This document shows positions 62,346-64,000 of a stretch of 64,000 nt of DNA, one piece after another. This stretch comes from Leadbetterella sp964563435. GTDB taxonomy: Bacteria > Bacteroidota > Bacteroidia > Cytophagales > Spirosomataceae. Numbering within the stretch: position 1 is the first letter of the stretch; every line of letters begins with the position of its first letter. Below the pieces are notes generated by a model that was not told where the DNA came from, made no database searches, and was given only the letters and a program-made list of their open reading frames with translations. The DNA lies in contig CAZLXI010000023.1 in assembly GCA_964563435.1 (NCBI GenBank), forward strand, positions 1-64,000. The letters run 5' to 3'. The translations under genes were made by a program, and so were the position numbers.

Positions 62346-63170
62346 TCATAATGGCAAAGACAATAAAGGCACTTCACTTACGGAAGCCATGATCCGGGTC
62401 TTGCTCCGGTGGATCAGCGAGGCCCAGAAACCGTAGCGGTTAGGCACCATGATCAGCATATCGGCCCTGATCTCGGTCAACTCTTTCTGGATCTCCCGGA
62501 TCACGGCGTTCGACTCCACGTTTTTATAAAAATAGCGTACTCCGTCTACCCCTTCTCCGAATACACTTTCCGTACTGGCCCGGATACCCGCCTTTTCTAT
62601 TTCTTTTACCTTGTCGCTCACATGGAAGATCTCTACCTGCTCCGCACCAAAATCGGCCGCCACCTCCTTCACTTTTTCCAGTACCTCCAGGTGAACGCCC
62701 CGCAGGATATCCGCGGCAAAGAGAATGGTCCTGATCCCTTCGAACCGAACCCCGTAAGGGATGGCCAGAACCGGAAACCTCAAACGGTGAATAACGGCAG
62801 TAGTGGTATTTCCGAGCATGTCCTGTTCCAGTGACTTTTCCGCCATCCCGAGTACCACGATATCCGCATTAAAATGCACTATGCTCTGCTTCAGCTCGCT
62901 GTAAAAATCATCCTTGTGCCAGTCGGCCTCTGTCCTGATCCCATACTGCGAAGCGATCTCTGCCGCCCGGTCTTCCAGGCGCTTCCGGCTGGCTTTATAA
63001 AGGTCATCAAAAGAGCCCGGCCCCAGCCTTGAATTCATGGCATGGACAGATAATTTGTATACATGGAACAAAACCACACGGGCGCCTGCCATCTTTGCCG
63101 CTGCAGCAGCATATTCCAGCGCATTTTCCGCCTCTTTTGAATAATCCGTGGCCACTACTATAACTTTCAT
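62346..63170 (-). CDS. Tandem universal stress protein (two UspA domains)
   Basis: 274 residues with two UspA-like domains (about 1-140 and 145-274). The first has VIVVATDYSKEAENALEYA and the ATP-type loop VVLGMAEKSLEQDMLGNTT; the second has TILFAADILRG and MLIMVPNRYGFWASLIHRSKT, with a changed glycine loop that may not bind ATP. Such proteins help survival in starvation, low oxygen or other stress. The gene is flanked by inverted copies of a repeat of about 45 bp, just after its stop and 71 bp before its start. Confidence 0.88.
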   Translation of the reverse strand: MKVIVVATDYSKEAENALEYAAAAAKMAGARVVLFHVYKLSVHAMNSRLGPGSFDDLYKASRKRLEDRAAEIASQYGIRTEADWHKDDFYSELKQSIVHFNADIVVLGMAEKSLEQDMLGNTTTAVIHRLRFPVLAIPYGVRFEGIRTILFAADILRGVHLEVLEKVKEVAADFGAEQVEIFHVSDKVKEIEKAGIRASTESVFGEGVDGVRYFYKNVESNAVIREIQKELTEIRADMLIMVPNRYGFWASLIHRSKTRIMASVSEVPLLSLPL

Positions 63171-63240
63171 CTGAATCTAAACTTTTCAGAAATATACAAC
63201 ATTTCCCCGTATAGATTTTATGATCTTCCTCAGCTAAGGA

Positions 63241-63285
63241 CATGTTTGAATTTGTTTTTGCAAAATAAACCCAAAGGATAAAATT
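63241..63285 (-). repeat. 45-bp inverted repeat, right copy
   Basis: Reverse complement begins AATTTTATCCTTTGGGTTTA and ends TTCAAACATG. With the adjacent AAATTCAAACATG (63281-63293) the left end CATGTTTGAATTT can pair over 13 bp, forming a stem-loop of about 53 nt. Confidence 0.75.
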
Positions 63286-63293
63286 CAAACATG

Positions 63294-63643
63294 CCCAAAA
63301 GAAAAAAGCATAATCATCATGACTATGCTTTTCAATTTCATTAACCAATTGATTGTTTTCTAATTAGCTTTTCCCACTTTAAAGCCTTTTTTCTGAATAC
63401 TTATTTTTCAATACCTCTTTTCGGCCCGTACTTCAGTGGTATGTCCTCGTTCTTCCGGGTTCACCGGGAAGCCCGCTTTCCATAAATGAGTGCTGTTTAC
63501 CGCATTACCGGGCCTTCGTACTTCAGCATGTTCGGGTTTTTCGGATCCGGATTTATTCCGCCGCGGGAACAAATATACCTTTATCCTGGAATTTTCCAAA
63601 TCTTTTCCGCCCGAACTATACTTTCTGTCTCAAAATAAACCCT
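63294..63643. other. 350-bp gene-free region
   Basis: A 9-bp hairpin (AAAAGCATA 63304-63312 / TATGCTTTT 63324-63332) looks like a leftward terminator. The rest is more GC-rich, with CGTACTTCAG occurring twice (63428 and 63518) and a short leftward frame (63408-63599) that lacks convincing coding features. I see no known RNA gene. It could be a decayed gene or an unknown small RNA. Confidence 0.35.
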
Positions 63644-63651
63644 TATTTTTG
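63644..63651 (+). promoter_or_regulatory. -7 box of DUF502 gene
   Basis: TATTTTTG fits TAnnTTTG, with TTTC 18 bp upstream as a weak -33 element, 38 bp before the start codon at 63690. Confidence 0.45.
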
Positions 63652-63689
63652 ACGTAAAAACATGCATTCCTGCACTTCGGCCTTTCACT

Positions 63690-64000
63690 ATGGGAAATAC
63701 AATAAAATATCTATTCAGCAGACTCACCTCTTATTTCCTGCGCGGGCTGCTTTTTATAGCTCCGGTAGGCATCACCGTCCTGATCCTTTTTTCGGCCTTC
63801 GACTTCGTGGACAGCCTCGGAAGAATACAGTTTGAAAGCTGGTCGGATCCTAACAAAAAATTCTTTATCCCCGGCCTGGGCTTCCTGATCGTGGTAGTAG
63901 GTACCGCTTTCATCGGAATTTTGTTCACCCGGATCCTGCCTTTCACCATACAAAACTGGCTGGAAGACAAGCTTACACACCTCCCGATCGTAAAAATTTT
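63690..64000 (+). CDS. DUF502-family membrane protein (partial, runs off the end)
   Basis: The ATG at 63690 opens a frame that continues to the end of the window (103 complete codons seen). Two transmembrane helices are visible (LLFIAPVGITVLILFSAFDF and IPGLGFLIVVVGTAFIGILF). The motif order LRGLLFIAPVGIT, then PGLG, then FIGILFTRILPF matches DUF502, a family of about 200 residues of unknown function in the inner membrane. The 3' half is missing. Confidence 0.85.
   Translation, partial: MGNTIKYLFSRLTSYFLRGLLFIAPVGITVLILFSAFDFVDSLGRIQFESWSDPNKKFFIPGLGFLIVVVGTAFIGILFTRILPFTIQNWLEDKLTHLPIVKI

Noticed and set aside
63408..63599. Leftward 63-residue gene
   Set aside because: No recognisable motif, no promoter and a composition that fits chance; kept only as part of the unexplained spacer.

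Overview
The window looks like a chromosomal segment of a Bacteroidota bacterium (Cytophagia/Chitinophagia-like; I cannot fix a genus). The signs are promoters of the Bacteroidota sigma type (TTTG about 20 bp before TAnnTTTG), a SusC/FecA-style TonB receptor with an N-terminal carboxypeptidase-regulatory-like domain, a MurF-alanine racemase fusion, TPR-containing NarL-type histidine kinases, and many lipoproteins and signal peptides. I see no rRNA, tRNA, IS element or CRISPR array.

Region 1 (1-18.9 kb) is a surface-protein and two-component block. An outer-membrane barrel, a 2080-residue surface protein and a fibronectin-type protein form one rightward unit. A small exported protein and a repeat lipoprotein form a second unit; the lipoprotein carries 103-residue tandem repeats and a 100-N assembly gap. 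Two paralogous TPR histidine kinases and a LuxR-type response regulator follow. Both surface units and the regulator share one promoter architecture: ATCCCCCRTTYTCGCTATT, then 20 bp, then a CAANTTTG box. This suggests one autoregulated regulon. Three copies of a hairpin repeat made of 14-bp units sit at gene ends here.

Region 2 (18.9-32.5 kb) is mostly metabolic: gltBD (glutamate synthase), a TlpA-like thioredoxin fused to a DUF3738-like tail, an N-carbamoylputrescine amidase, and a leftward metal/redox locus. That locus has a CobW-type GTPase behind twin palindromes, a thioredoxin-reductase-like flavoprotein, and a TonB receptor whose promoter spacer holds a palindrome.

Region 3 (32.6-52.5 kb) is the most unusual part: an accessory island of exported proteins. 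It encodes a CHASE2 membrane protein without a kinase, a FecR-like partner, a TPR-CHAT protease, three different caspase-family proteins (one with a beta-propeller-like body and an EF-hand loop), two outer-membrane barrels and an IPT/TIG lipoprotein. A truncated CHAT duplicate is fused at its edge to a solitary AAA/DUF234 ATPase gene. I propose an envelope-localised caspase/CHAT system; its function is not known from sequence.

Region 4 (52.6-64 kb) is mainly housekeeping: NfeD-stomatin pair, aroA with an in-frame minisatellite, a YoeB-type toxin-antitoxin pair and a nucleotidyltransferase pair, murF-alr, glpD, a pseudouridine synthase, a tandem universal stress protein flanked by inverted repeats, and the start of a DUF502 membrane protein running off the end.
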